Shown piece after piece: positions 46,501-53,375 of a stretch of 64,000 bases of DNA; the stretch's first letter is position 1, and each line of letters begins with the position of its first letter. Source of the DNA: a virus. The stretch lies in the IMG/VR virus record IMGVR_UViG_3300027791_000015, positions 1 to 64,000 of that record. One strand, given 5' to 3'. The translations under genes and the position numbers were made by a program. The notes beneath the pieces were generated by a model, which ran no database searches, was not told the DNA's origin, and saw only the letters and a program-made list of their open reading frames with translations.

Positions 46501-46809
46501 CAAAATACTATTAATAGCTGTAAGCTGCGATTCAACCTCTACGATTGTACTTACTAGCTTTGTGAAAGATCTTCTTACTCCCTCAATAACTGCAACAGAC
46601 GCTCCGAACGCAATAACACGGGCATTAGAAGCTTCTAGAGACTTAGTAAACTCATCAGCCTTCCCCGTAATACGACCCAAGGCCATCTGACCCTTTTTAG
46701 TGTCTAAATTAACGCCTTTACGTTCGAGTTTGCGGACAGCGGTATTTACGTTCCGATTTAAATTCCGCGTATCCGCTCCTACTATAATGTCTAAGTCGCT
46801 TTGAGCCAT
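40588..46809 (-). CDS. Tail tape measure protein (TP901/PhageMin_Tail type)
   Basis: A 2073-residue protein that sets tail length and is ejected with the DNA. Residues ~40-380 contain the TP901-type core: KKTGQSFQTVAQTAQEFARQ, GLAVGETLKRTEDSLILVRL and TLNGFAKEALTSTEV match the conserved 'A..F.RQG....E..' and 'LNGF' motifs. A 'VVNSEELIIPN' segment lies near 610. An Ala/Gly-rich hydrophobic zipper (EGAAQGASTGMSAGSLFGLP then AMIAGTVGGAILGG, about 1020-1065) could insert into the host membrane. The C-terminal half is helical and polar. By the rule of ~1.5 angstrom per residue the tail would be about 300 nm. It has its own promoter just behind the terminator of the tail-tube gene. Confidence 0.92.
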   Translation of the reverse strand: MAQSDLDIIVGADTRNLNRNVNTAVRKLERKGVNLDTKKGQMALGRITGKADEFTKSLEASNARVIAFGASVAVIEGVRRSFTKLVSTIVEVESQLTAINSILGQSSGTISKFGNELFDIAKKTGQSFQTVAQTAQEFARQGLAVGETLKRTEDSLILVRLTTLKTNEAVAAITATLNGFAKEALTSTEVINKLRAVETSFAVSSDDLAAALARSAAVAQGAGVSFNELLGVITAMKQRTGLGGATLGQGLKTAFTRLSLPNRIAELKDLKVAIDDNSSGMEKLRQVSIAYKAAQDAGNQSLAAQIGQVAAGGFQISKLISAFQDLSSAYSVADSAALKSGEATNEANKANEEYNQTIGGISKQINSNIGKIFNSVGALGTGDAIKDLVGNINSILEAFQGNKLGASNAFIGLLNDAIIGAKNFGFLRDAAEGFAKVLSGPGLVAAAAVVKNLFANTLVQGGASLLSLTGLNKGQKNREQTQTATVALLKQGTEEEKKQFALATSQAQKEQVILGILERQLAIQKAQERSEVRFSEHLRKRGLIISGSAGGYNIKRSTKAIALNRGVSNNAGGTIPEAIIREQNAIGRNVGGATSKAQARVIEKFNYGRGKKGPAVVNSEELIIPNKSGDIVLNKEMMKGGMMNKSTFNYAAGSKREIAIKGKLENGLPLTVKDKEWLRKNAGTNPGGASSRNQNKILPATASAIIKRGGNSIYADNTIGSVRTNRFKERSQGVNPVGRPTAKEATKRNLINKGASGAFENLRSSSFIGPPRGSPTGADNFGEFARRQDSLDNADRIAQEREAKKRRALEAQKIREQELRREKALQRRDIEEDVRRQDQTSRFQGATPVNANTRFSQADRSMVLNDEYRSELKTQMGRRGMSMKDLNSTPEGKKLRQQVRTAVKTSVGNRFFEIDQQIAEQQVKGAQAAIDKQSRKGIGGRLGMPSFRGIEKRFEQDKTMTPMAKKMIKADISNRRFQRNQGIAQRGFLGSMVLSMSAPTIGRGAEFIAGKAGQDEDAAKRTGNIFEGAAQGASTGMSAGSLFGLPAMIAGTVGGAILGGVSSAGKKESPSDILAAQFDKLQETNANSANAIKSFLQSQSLISDLISSGDLDQQKILGIEDATNKTLRESGLTSEQIEKLTSATSNDRGDVAVELQRQLNSQTFEAKNRLDVTKILEDTTGSRVVQTDFSRNREKMIMNLARNGQGQGASGLSMLEGFDKLLSKMGMSSNSFIVEDDPFSDISEDQKKELKNINLSNVDFSAMDQAMKNSGDSIGEFSKSISEGLSSGRFGGIQKALMRLGIDIDDLPSAIRESSDALHEYGNIISESFKSGGGFQDMANRRSMTRTRVGLGINSAAFGRAQMENFNVQRSINNASSFRDQLSGPTEINRERSALLMSGSRFGLTGSGRDDNFNKIQALKVKEEEVLTGTNKNKIFDDTIGGIDELINPIVTSGTSFDEEKLTPVLAKMATGISSLEELNNIRTELKNIFSGTEGVETTLNSLVLSAAESLELEKIASNDRRENINISNNQEAILRKLRTDQSVRSQQGSEMGMSVSEVMGRDDPTIAGKVRAQGEYTSTKGVKKVLTNEAGEIREGFVAALEEKDEDGKFKIDRFTQASMLSEFDRNIKNTGTEVDENGQFKFNKYDVAGRANEAIRRMGEGQYGSRMETAGFGVLTNEITSRGKTNDALIASTPSSVREAFTERKDVVNRDAGLSGLVVPQNKEQARLRDQYIKEYSRIQNNNNLGRYDGPKSFHTKSGMETTERHQIDQSAIFNNPFKNAYSERGMFNHGTEMYDQIFNSSVLESGDFDIKSGMPLDFNKNNARLGYGAASMAPVGVDLDDPRENYMFSQSQGKSDNAAFRSMMGLPNLIEGGDANAYQYGTDSAVKDTKPAPEETTNPLIEELKKTNTALSALAESKNNTDFLTEILRSLEQGKSDKTITGDEMGTAIKAIDDFKSSDKTQGDRGNLEAVIQKLVENQEITFSELLEQIKQDKQNSNVEQLADLNQNIATFITTLNEGVESKVETFNNFTLSFDGVEENFANTEAMIESMRTRLEGLEASLRGDVVAPA

Positions 46810-46820
46810 AACCTAGTTAT

Positions 46821-46849
46821 TATTACATTAAATACAAAACAAAGTGAAA
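46821..46849 (-). promoter_or_regulatory. Phage-class late promoter of the tape measure gene
   Basis: Minus strand TTTCAC, 16 bases, TGTAATA, 11 bases, ATG at 46809. TTTCAC is formed from the end of the T-run of the preceding terminator. Confidence 0.8.
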
Positions 46850-46877
46850 AAAAAATCCCACCGTTTCCAGTGGGATT
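46847..46877 (-). terminator. Rho-independent terminator after the tail-tube gene
   Basis: Minus strand AATCCCAC-(loop)-GTGGGATT-type stem (plus-strand arms 46854-46861 and 46870-46877) followed by nine T. It separates tail tube from tape measure transcription. Confidence 0.85.
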
Positions 46878-46907
46878 TAATAATATATTTTAATAGATCT
46901 TTAATTA

Positions 46908-47981
46908 CTATTCACTACTACCATCCAAGAAAATACCTCTTGTAGTATCGCTAGCCGCTCCAATTGGAACCGTAAAGCTTACCGAACCGTTTCTGTCAGA
47001 ACCAATATCTGTAGAAGTGTTCTCGCTTTCAAAGAATGCGCCTTTAATCTCAATCTTAAATGTCTCAGATTTTGCGCTACCTACACATGGTGAAGCAGTA
47101 ATAGTGAAGTCAAAACTGGTTGCTGAGCAGGAAGTAAAAAGGTCTGAAAGACTACCCTCAACTATGTCGGTTACTGCAAAATCCAAAGATACTGTTGCAT
47201 TAATAGGTGTTTGAAGCGGACGAGCAAATACGAAGTCACTACCAAGTCTTTCCAGCGCCTCACGAGGCAAATCAACAGAAACTGAGAATGATTGAACATT
47301 TGCTTTGCTAAGATCTACACCCAACAAAGTGGTTGGTAGTCCAGCAATTGCAATATCGCCCTTTTTGATAACTGATGGCATCCCAACTTCCCCAGTTGTT
47401 CCAGCAGGTATTGTATAAGTCGTGGTAAGAGCTGTTCCGTCAGTTGGGTTAATCGCAGGAATAACAACAGCTCCAGCCGCGTCTTTAATTGAGTAGTTTG
47501 ATCCTTCGATAGAAACACTAGATTCCATAAATCCTCCAACAGATGCGGAGACGGAGTAAGAGGAAACAAATCCATTTCCGATACCTACAACAAAATCTTC
47601 TGTAGCTACTGGAGTACGACCAACGACATCTACGCCCTGCTTTGTAAACAGAGAGAAATAATTCTTATCATCTTGAGTTCCATCTAAAAAGAAGCTGGCA
47701 ATGGACTTGCTGCCATCGATTGGCATTCCTAATGCTGCTTCATTATGACCGTCAGTTGTGTAATATGTAAACTCCATTGTCGGAGTAGGTGAAGAATTTA
47801 CCACCTTGTCCAAAGCCGCTGTCTGACCAAATTGATTAACGTCCTCCAAGGGGAGGTCAAAAGTGTCACTAACAGATTGGACACGGTGTAATTGTATAAT
47901 AGCGGCGTGAGCGCCTGTTGAAGGGGTGGGACCAACAAAAAGTCCAGCTGATCCATATTTTACTTGTGTTCTTGATGCCAT
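46908..47981 (-). CDS. Major tail (tube) protein
   Basis: A 357-residue beta-rich protein positioned immediately before the tape measure, the usual place for the tail tube subunit. Features: VKYGSAGLFVGPTPSTGAHA at the N-terminus, VSASVGGFMESSVSIEGSNY (a tube-like hairpin), and a C-terminal 'FKIEIKGAFFESENTSTDIG' strand pair before GSVSFTVPIG. No sheath gene neighbours it. Own late promoter and a strong terminator give a monocistronic unit, as suits a protein needed in many copies. The base composition is visibly more G+C-rich than its neighbours. Confidence 0.8.
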   Translation of the reverse strand: MASRTQVKYGSAGLFVGPTPSTGAHAAIIQLHRVQSVSDTFDLPLEDVNQFGQTAALDKVVNSSPTPTMEFTYYTTDGHNEAALGMPIDGSKSIASFFLDGTQDDKNYFSLFTKQGVDVVGRTPVATEDFVVGIGNGFVSSYSVSASVGGFMESSVSIEGSNYSIKDAAGAVVIPAINPTDGTALTTTYTIPAGTTGEVGMPSVIKKGDIAIAGLPTTLLGVDLSKANVQSFSVSVDLPREALERLGSDFVFARPLQTPINATVSLDFAVTDIVEGSLSDLFTSCSATSFDFTITASPCVGSAKSETFKIEIKGAFFESENTSTDIGSDRNGSVSFTVPIGAASDTTRGIFLDGSSE

Positions 47982-48012
47982 AATTTAAAAAATGTTTGAG
48001 GGTTGTATTTTA

Positions 48013-48041
48013 TATTACAAATTTTTTTATTAAATGAGAAA
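48013..48041 (-). promoter_or_regulatory. Phage-class late promoter of the tail-tube gene
   Basis: Minus strand TTTCTC, 16 bases, TGTAATA, 31 bases before the ATG at 47981. TTTCTC follows directly on the TGA stop of the upstream gene. Confidence 0.8.
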
Positions 48042-48896
48042 TCAAATTCTTGGAAATTTATAGCACAACAATCTAAACTCTGCATAACCTAAATAAAAGT
48101 TATCTGCACCCTTAGATGAAATTTTTGTGGTATTAACTATAACTCTATCTACGTTTGCTTTTTGCATTGAATCTGGATATTTCGAATATAAACCAGTATA
48201 ATTAAATTCACCATTTTTCAAATCTCCGTAAATATTAAAAGGTATATCTTCAAAATCTATAATTGGAAAGCAAGTTTGAGTCAAGTCTTCAAAAATACTT
48301 AATGCTCCATCCATTAAATAGGCATTGTCCGAAATAACAACAGCTTGATAATTTGATTCATTCTCGTCCATTCCCCCCAAAGCGAATGGGTTATTTCTGC
48401 TGTCTTTATGGCTTAAAATAACACAGGGAGCATTAATCTTTAGATCGTTTGATCCTGTAATCGGATCTATAGGATCTTCGGAGTTAAAAGATTTCTCCAT
48501 AAATAACTCCACATCTTTTTCGTTTCTAAAGTAAAAGTTTAAGTCTTTCTTTGCATAAGTTGCTGATCCTGAAATAGTTCCGCTATGATATGCTCCTCCG
48601 TTCATAAAGTTTAAATTAACTCCGCTAACATCTCTATCAATAAAATTGGTCACTATTTCGCCTGATACTATCTCTGAATAACTAACCCCAGTAGGAATAG
48701 CGGCTCCCAAAACAGACGAATCATAAACCCATTGTGCGTCAGAACTAGATGAAAAATTCAGTCCATTAAACGGCATTTGGTTAGAAGGATAAAGTTCTCC
48801 AGTTACATTCGTATAAGCCTGCCCTTTGTTAAGAACTTTATGTTCTAAAAAGAAAGCCAAGCTGGAACCTAATTTATGTTTAAACTGTGGATTCAT
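48042..48896 (-). CDS. Neck/tail connector protein, unassigned
   Basis: A 284-residue mixed beta protein between the gp10-like neck gene and the tail tube gene, the position of tail completion or tail terminator proteins. It has AKKDLNFYFRNEKDVELFME and an 'NADNFYLGYAEFRLLCYKFP'-like C-terminal strand (GADNFYLGYAEFRLLCYKFP). It begins three bases after the preceding stop behind A/T sequence. No family recognised. Function is inferred only from order. Confidence 0.55.
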   Translation of the reverse strand: MNPQFKHKLGSSLAFFLEHKVLNKGQAYTNVTGELYPSNQMPFNGLNFSSSSDAQWVYDSSVLGAAIPTGVSYSEIVSGEIVTNFIDRDVSGVNLNFMNGGAYHSGTISGSATYAKKDLNFYFRNEKDVELFMEKSFNSEDPIDPITGSNDLKINAPCVILSHKDSRNNPFALGGMDENESNYQAVVISDNAYLMDGALSIFEDLTQTCFPIIDFEDIPFNIYGDLKNGEFNYTGLYSKYPDSMQKANVDRVIVNTTKISSKGADNFYLGYAEFRLLCYKFPRI

Positions 48897-48899
48897 AAT

Positions 48900-49475
48900 T
48901 TATTTTTTTGTTAAATTTTCTGAGAAATACTTCCTAATTCTTTGGATATATCCCCCATCCATAAGTGGTGTTATTGGGTCTTCAACATTTCCTTTGAGCT
49001 GCAAACCAAATTCTGAACGACCTTTTCCTGGTCTGAAAGCGAACTTTTCTACTCCACCCAATCCTCTTTCAACCCCCTCGACCCAAGTTTTTGATATCCA
49101 AGGAAGACTTAAAATAGATTCTGAGTAAATATCTTTAGAGCTGGGAAACTTTATTTTAAATTCATATGTGGCTTGCCTCGCAGAGGCAGTTTTTCTAGTT
49201 CTTACAGTGCTATTAGAAGTGATTCCAATTCGGCTGTCCACAACTCGTTTTAGGTTTTCTACTGGTAATTCTCCCCCTTCAAAACCAAAATATCCGATAG
49301 TTTTTGGATCTCCTTCTATTTTCCTAGATACAGGATCAGCATCGATATCTGCATCTAACATTGATTTAGCAATATTTACCTGTCTTTCAGCTTTGCGTCT
49401 CATAAAGTTTTTAGCCTTTTGACCAGTCAAACTTTTTTGGATCTTAGCATTTATTCTTCTTTTAAAAATTGCCAT
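48900..49475 (-). CDS. Head-tail joining protein (HK97 gp10-like)
   Basis: A 191-residue basic protein. The N-terminal helix (MAIFKRRINAKIQKSLTGQK) and following QVNIAKSMLDADIDADPVSR, then a beta region (ATYEFKIKFPSSKDIYSE) and WVEGVERGLGGVEKFAFRPG, are the plan of HK97 gp10-like neck proteins, which bridge connector and tail. A late promoter lies six bases upstream of the ATG. Confidence 0.6.
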   Translation of the reverse strand: MAIFKRRINAKIQKSLTGQKAKNFMRRKAERQVNIAKSMLDADIDADPVSRKIEGDPKTIGYFGFEGGELPVENLKRVVDSRIGITSNSTVRTRKTASARQATYEFKIKFPSSKDIYSESILSLPWISKTWVEGVERGLGGVEKFAFRPGKGRSEFGLQLKGNVEDPITPLMDGGYIQRIRKYFSENLTKK

Positions 49476-49481
49476 AGATAT

Positions 49482-49510
49482 TATTACACAAAAGCATTCC
49501 TCCAGAGAAC
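49482..49510 (-). promoter_or_regulatory. Phage-class late promoter
   Basis: Minus strand GTTCTC, 16 bases, TGTAATA, six bases, ATG at 49475. A start 8 bases after TGTAAT would put the 5' end on the A of ATG. Confidence 0.75.
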
Positions 49511-49514
49511 TTTG

Positions 49515-49970
49515 CTATCTTATCTCTTCAAAGTAAAATCTATAAAAATTATCCTTCAAAAGACCGTGTTTTGAAGATTCAGATCTACGACGGTAGTAAC
49601 TTCCATTCCATTCAATCTTTTCTGCATTTTCAAGTAGAGAGTTGCCTGTTGAATCTGTAATAACCTTTAATATTGTCTGTGCAGTCTCTGGCAACGGCTC
49701 CGAATTTCCTGCAAAATTTAGTTTGTAAAAATTTTCAGACCCATTAACAAAGGATGTTCTTGCATAAAATAATCCACTCTGCTTTGTAGTAACAACCTCA
49801 CTATTAAGTGGGGAATTATCATAAAACGCATTATGATTTATATTGTGAGAAACTACCGTTTGAGTGCCTTCTGAAATTGCATAAAAAGGATTTTTCGTAG
49901 CAAAGTTATAATGAAGTTGCGAGAATGCCTCATTTACTGCTGATTCCTGATCTTCTGTCAAATAGCCCAT
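49515..49970 (-). CDS. Neck protein, unassigned
   Basis: An upstream TTG (49979) would add three residues, but the ATG at 49970 sits in a TAATG overlap with the preceding stop, the coupling used repeatedly here, so MGYLTEDQESAV is taken as the start (151 residues). A helical N-terminus and a beta middle (SGLFYARTSFVNGSENFYKL), ending DNFYRFYFEEIR. Order (adaptor, this, gp10-like) suggests a head completion or stopper protein. Confidence 0.55.
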   Translation of the reverse strand: MGYLTEDQESAVNEAFSQLHYNFATKNPFYAISEGTQTVVSHNINHNAFYDNSPLNSEVVTTKQSGLFYARTSFVNGSENFYKLNFAGNSEPLPETAQTILKVITDSTGNSLLENAEKIEWNGSYYRRRSESSKHGLLKDNFYRFYFEEIR

Positions 49971-50425
49971 TATTGCCAATGTCCAGTCCAGCTCTGCCTT
50001 GTATCTCTTGGTCCGCTCCTATTGTGTTTCCACAAATTTGCTAAATTATCAGCTTCCACATCTGACTCTTTAGCCAAATCGCTATAGGCACGAGCCACCT
50101 GTTTAGGCTGAACAAAGGTAACAGAAGATTGATCGTCTCTAAGAGATAAAATGTTATTATTGCTAGTTGACATCAAAGCAGTTCTAGCTTTGTTTTTATA
50201 ATAAAATCCGTAATATATAGCTTTTAAAATACCCTTTTCGTCGTCTCCAAGTTGTGGGTAATAGTCGCCAGATTCGTAACAATAGAAGGTTGAAATTTTA
50301 TTATTTAATTTTCCGACGTTTGATTCTAACCAATAAAAAATACTACCAGTTGTGGGAGTAGCTGGTGCGTCCAGTTCTTGATGTATTTCATAGGCCAAGC
50401 CTGAAATTGGTTGAAATTGTGCCAT
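49970..50425 (-). CDS. Head-tail adaptor protein
   Basis: A 151-residue mostly helical protein: QPISGLAYEIHQELDAPATP, SIFYWLESNVGKLNNKISTF, then GDDEKGILKAIYYGFYYKNK. This plan (short acidic loop, 'WL..N.GKLN', then 'DE..I....Y...Y') matches connector/adaptor proteins that dock under the portal. The frame is open further upstream to a TTG, but that part is the late promoter (50432-50460), so MAQFQPISG is the start, six bases behind TGTAATA. Confidence 0.65.
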   Translation of the reverse strand: MAQFQPISGLAYEIHQELDAPATPTTGSIFYWLESNVGKLNNKISTFYCYESGDYYPQLGDDEKGILKAIYYGFYYKNKARTALMSTSNNNILSLRDDQSSVTFVQPKQVARAYSDLAKESDVEADNLANLWKHNRSGPRDTRQSWTGHWQ

Positions 50426-50431
50426 GTTTAT

Positions 50432-50460
50432 TATTACACAAAAAGGCAAAAATGGAGAAC
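50432..50460 (-). promoter_or_regulatory. Phage-class late promoter
   Basis: Minus strand GTTCTC, 16 bases, TGTAATA, six bases, ATG at 50425. It defines the start of the adaptor gene. Confidence 0.78.
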
Positions 50461-50496
50461 CTTCTTATATTTACTTTTTTATAATTCGGTAATGAT

Positions 50497-51123
50497 TTAT
50501 GGTCTATACGCCCAATTCATTAAACTAACGTCCCTTTTAGAAGGACAAGTAATTTGTCGTCCATCTTTTTTGATATTAGTTTTTTTGCCCTGTTCCATTC
50601 CCTTCATGCGAGATACAAAACTTATTGTCCTGTTTGCGGATTTAACGTCGCTCATAGTCCACTCACTCTTCTTTTTAGATAGTAATCTCAAATTCCTTTC
50701 AATTGGCCCGCGAGATAGACTAGCAGTTTTGCTGCATGGACTTTCTGACCATTTCTTCAAAGAGCTATAACCCATATTTACAGTGCTTTTGTATTTGCTG
50801 TAAACTTCGTCAATCTTATCTTTATTGTCTTCTGCAATAATTTTTTCAACTTCTAAGCCAAATTCTTCACAGTAATTGCTATAATCCCTGTCTGCCGCGA
50901 CTTCAAATTCATAAAGGTCTAAATCAATTTCATAACCCTTTACTAATTTTTTAACCTGCTTGTTGCTAGGCTTCTTACCTTCTTTATTGGTTTTACCTCC
51001 CCGCTTTTCATACTCTTTAAGAACCCACATATGCTTAACATAGGAATTCTTGTTGAATTTTCTATCAGCCTCTTTCTTTACTCGTTCGTAAAGATCTTCA
51101 TTTAAAAAGGTTATTTTTGCCAT
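50497..51123 (-). CDS. Basic virion-associated protein, unassigned
   Basis: A 208-residue very basic helical protein: KRGGKTNKEGKKPSNKQVKK, then YSSLKKWSESPCSKTASLSR and NRTISFVSRMKGMEQGKK, ending SLMNWAYRP. The middle looks like a folded domain with conserved-type residues (Ser/Cys/Arg), possibly nucleic-acid-binding. It lies between the capsid and neck genes, where internal or accessory head proteins often lie. Nine bases separate it from the preceding gene. Not recognised. Confidence 0.55.
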   Translation of the reverse strand: MAKITFLNEDLYERVKKEADRKFNKNSYVKHMWVLKEYEKRGGKTNKEGKKPSNKQVKKLVKGYEIDLDLYEFEVAADRDYSNYCEEFGLEVEKIIAEDNKDKIDEVYSKYKSTVNMGYSSLKKWSESPCSKTASLSRGPIERNLRLLSKKKSEWTMSDVKSANRTISFVSRMKGMEQGKKTNIKKDGRQITCPSKRDVSLMNWAYRP

Positions 51124-51131
51124 AAAGTTTT

Positions 51132-51452
51132 TTATTTACCCTTAGCTAAGATTTTTTCTAATTCCCCTTGTTTTTTCTTGGTCATTTTTTTTCTCTCTCC
51201 AGCCTGTGTAATCTTTTGACCCATTTCTTTTCTAAAAGCGTCTACACAGCGCTTCTCGAAGCTTGGACGGCCTTTTGTACGATTATTAGGCCTTATACCA
51301 TATTGAGACATACCATGTCTGTATAACGAATCTACGTCCATTTTGGCGATCTTACATGCGTAATCTACTGCTCCAGAGCAACCTAAAACTGCCTGTTTAT
51401 TCCCCAGAGCTTTATTAAGCTGGTCATTTCCTATTCTTCCATTTATTTTCAT
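51132..51452 (-). CDS. Small basic protein, unassigned
   Basis: A 106-residue basic protein (GNKQAVLGCSGAVDYACKIA; KRCVDAFRKEMGQKI; a C-terminal Lys-rich helix TKKKQGELEKILAKGK). It is the first gene after the capsid gene's terminator and has its own late promoter. Strong positive charge and position suggest a DNA-contacting or head-internal protein, unproven. Confidence 0.55.
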   Translation of the reverse strand: MKINGRIGNDQLNKALGNKQAVLGCSGAVDYACKIAKMDVDSLYRHGMSQYGIRPNNRTKGRPSFEKRCVDAFRKEMGQKITQAGERKKMTKKKQGELEKILAKGK

Positions 51453-51470
51453 AATTTTACTTTCACCGCT

Positions 51471-51499
51471 GTTTACAGTTAAAACGCCTTTTAGTGAAA
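51471..51499 (-). promoter_or_regulatory. Phage-class late promoter
   Basis: Minus strand TTTCAC, 16 bases, TGTAAAC, 18 bases before the ATG at 51452. It restarts transcription after the capsid terminator. Confidence 0.7.
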
Positions 51500-51531
51500 T
51501 TTATCCACCTCATTCCTCGTAAATAGACAAT

Positions 51532-51556
51532 AAAAAAACCCACTCCGAAGAGTGGG
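51532..51556 (-). terminator. Rho-independent terminator after the capsid gene
   Basis: Minus strand CCCACTC-TTCG-GAGTGGG followed by seven T: a perfect 7-base stem with a stable TTCG tetraloop. Confidence 0.93.
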
Positions 51557-51581
51557 CTTTTGTAAATACTTTGGATATCGA

Positions 51582-52733
51582 TTAGACGATAAGACCGAAC
51601 AGATTGCGAGGCTCTACTGCAAGGTAACCAACTTCAGCTTCACCGAACATGCCAGTCTTGCCCTCACGAGCAACAAACTGATCGTCAGGAGAAACATTGA
51701 AGTTTGCACCAGTTTCACCGTCTGCGATTTCAACCTTAAGAAGACCGTTAACATCAATCTTACGAGAGATGCCTAGAACGAACTGTTCACTTCCACCAGC
51801 AAATACACTGGTTGTGCTAGAGTCGAATTTTTCACCAATATCAGGGAACTCAGTATTACCAGCAAGAGTATCGAAGATGGTATTGAAGTCTTGTCCAAGG
51901 CCCATTTCGTTAAGCTGAATAATTTCAGTTCCGTAGATTGAAGGAAGACCGCCAGCAGCATAGACTGCTTCACGAACGCTTTCAGGAGCAGAAACTGCTG
52001 TTGCACCACTAGTCGTTTCAGTACCAGCGCGAGTATTCATTGGCTGATAAGCAATTGCACGAATCTCTTCGACCATTTCAGGAGACATTACCAGAGTATC
52101 GATAGCACGAGTGCTATTGTCGAGACCTGCTGGTGTATCACCAAGACCAGAACTTAAGACACGAGCAGCCATTGTTTGAAGACGGTTAAAGTCATCAAGT
52201 CCAAGTTGACCTGCTGTGTTCGAACGGATAAGGTGTTTACCACCGTTAGTTGTCGAATTTGCAAGTGAATCTAGGATAGGCTGGATGCCTTGGCGTTTCA
52301 TCTTGAAGCGAACTTCGTTGATAAGCTTGCGGATACCGTTCTCTGCGTGGCTGATACGACCAGCTTTAAGATACTTCTTATAGAACGCAATTGCGGAACT
52401 AATGAAAGCAGTGCTGAAAGCAACGTCGTCTGCACCAGTAAGTTGGTTGTAAGCAAGATCTCCTGGGCGGCTTGAGAACGATACACGAACATAATCTGCT
52501 TCAGAAATGTTATGATAGTCATCAAGAGGGATAGTACGAGGCTCATACTCACCAACAGAAAGAGTGTCGTAGAAACCGTCGATTACGTTTGTTTCATCAA
52601 GTACTTTCTTAGCAAGAGGACCGACAAGACTAGCGAATACTCTCATTGCATCACGAGATGCTTCGTTGTCACGAGATCCCATAGCTTTGATAAGTTCGAT
52701 ATGTTCAGTTTTTTCTTTTAATTTAATTTTCAT
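51582..52733 (-). CDS. Major capsid protein
   Basis: A 383-residue HK97-fold-like capsid subunit. N-terminal helical part (KIKLKEKTEHIELIKAMGSR), a long central helix segment (RISHAENGIRKLINEVRFKM) and the 'DTLVMSPEMVEEIRAIAYQP' loop typical of capsid A-domains, with GISRKIDVNGLLKVEI and FGEAEVGYLAVEP near the C-terminus. It follows the decoration-protein gene and ends at a strong terminator, forming a high-output unit. Codon use is markedly cleaner and more G+C-rich than the surrounding genes (many CGT, GGT, GCT, AAG, ATC), as expected for the most abundant virion protein. Confidence 0.88.
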   Translation of the reverse strand: MKIKLKEKTEHIELIKAMGSRDNEASRDAMRVFASLVGPLAKKVLDETNVIDGFYDTLSVGEYEPRTIPLDDYHNISEADYVRVSFSSRPGDLAYNQLTGADDVAFSTAFISSAIAFYKKYLKAGRISHAENGIRKLINEVRFKMKRQGIQPILDSLANSTTNGGKHLIRSNTAGQLGLDDFNRLQTMAARVLSSGLGDTPAGLDNSTRAIDTLVMSPEMVEEIRAIAYQPMNTRAGTETTSGATAVSAPESVREAVYAAGGLPSIYGTEIIQLNEMGLGQDFNTIFDTLAGNTEFPDIGEKFDSSTTSVFAGGSEQFVLGISRKIDVNGLLKVEIADGETGANFNVSPDDQFVAREGKTGMFGEAEVGYLAVEPRNLFGLIV

Positions 52734-52753
52734 ATAAATAATTCCGTTTCTGA

Positions 52754-53326
52754 TTAGAGGGTTAGTTCGATGTTAACATCGCCTTGGCGAGTTCCAGCGG
52801 AAGAAAGAACTTTAGCTACAAGCGTTCCATCAGCAGCAGCGTCACCCGGAAGTACAACTCTGAATCCACCATCAGCATTAGCTGCAAGACCAGAGCCAGG
52901 CTGAGGGTTACCAGCGATACAGCTGTTAGAAACCCAGAAGTTACCGCGAGTAGCGATTTGGACTGGTTTGCCAGAAGCAACGAAGCCATTTTCGTCAGCC
53001 CAACGTTGGTTGAAGCCGTCGATTTGGTTTCCGTGATCGTCTGTTACTGCAGTTCCTTCTAGTGTGATACCTAGAATGCTACCAGCGAAATCTCCGCTGA
53101 CAGCTTTTTCAACAGTCCAAGGAGATTGGAATTTATTAGAGTAGACGCCGTCATGAGAAGCGCCCACTGATTGACCTTGGGCGTAGTAGTTGTCGTTGTC
53201 TGGGTCAAAAGTTTTAACCTTGACAAGATCACCAGCTACACCAGTAAATTCTGCTCTTAGATGCGAACGAATGTCGTGCGGAGCAATATTACGAGATGGT
53301 TTTAGTTTTAAATCTTTGTATGCCAT
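52754..53326 (-). CDS. Probable capsid decoration/head protein
   Basis: A 190-residue beta-rich protein (RSHLRAEFTGVAGDLVKVKT, SILGITLEGTAVTDDHGNQI, RGNFWVSNSCIAGNP). It shares the biased, G+C-rich codon use of the capsid gene just downstream and has a strong late promoter, so it is made in very high amounts. Such a protein between scaffold and capsid is most often a decoration or stabilisation protein. No specific family is recognised. Confidence 0.6.
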   Translation of the reverse strand: MAYKDLKLKPSRNIAPHDIRSHLRAEFTGVAGDLVKVKTFDPDNDNYYAQGQSVGASHDGVYSNKFQSPWTVEKAVSGDFAGSILGITLEGTAVTDDHGNQIDGFNQRWADENGFVASGKPVQIATRGNFWVSNSCIAGNPQPGSGLAANADGGFRVVLPGDAAADGTLVAKVLSSAGTRQGDVNIELTL

Positions 53327-53346
53327 AATTTTAGTTAGTTAGATGT

Positions 53347-53375
53347 TATTACAATAATTGTTTTACGATGTGAAA
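53347..53375 (-). promoter_or_regulatory. Phage-class late promoter of the decoration/capsid unit
   Basis: Minus strand TTTCAC, 16 bases, TGTAATA, 20 bases, ATG at 53326. TTTCAC directly follows the TAA stop of the protease/scaffold gene. Confidence 0.85.

Noticed and set aside
49971-50449. Upstream TTG-initiated extensions of the two neck genes (49979 and 50449)
   Set aside because: For 50449 the added residues are the late promoter itself. For 49979 the ATG at 49970 lies in the TAATG overlap. Both shorter starts were used.
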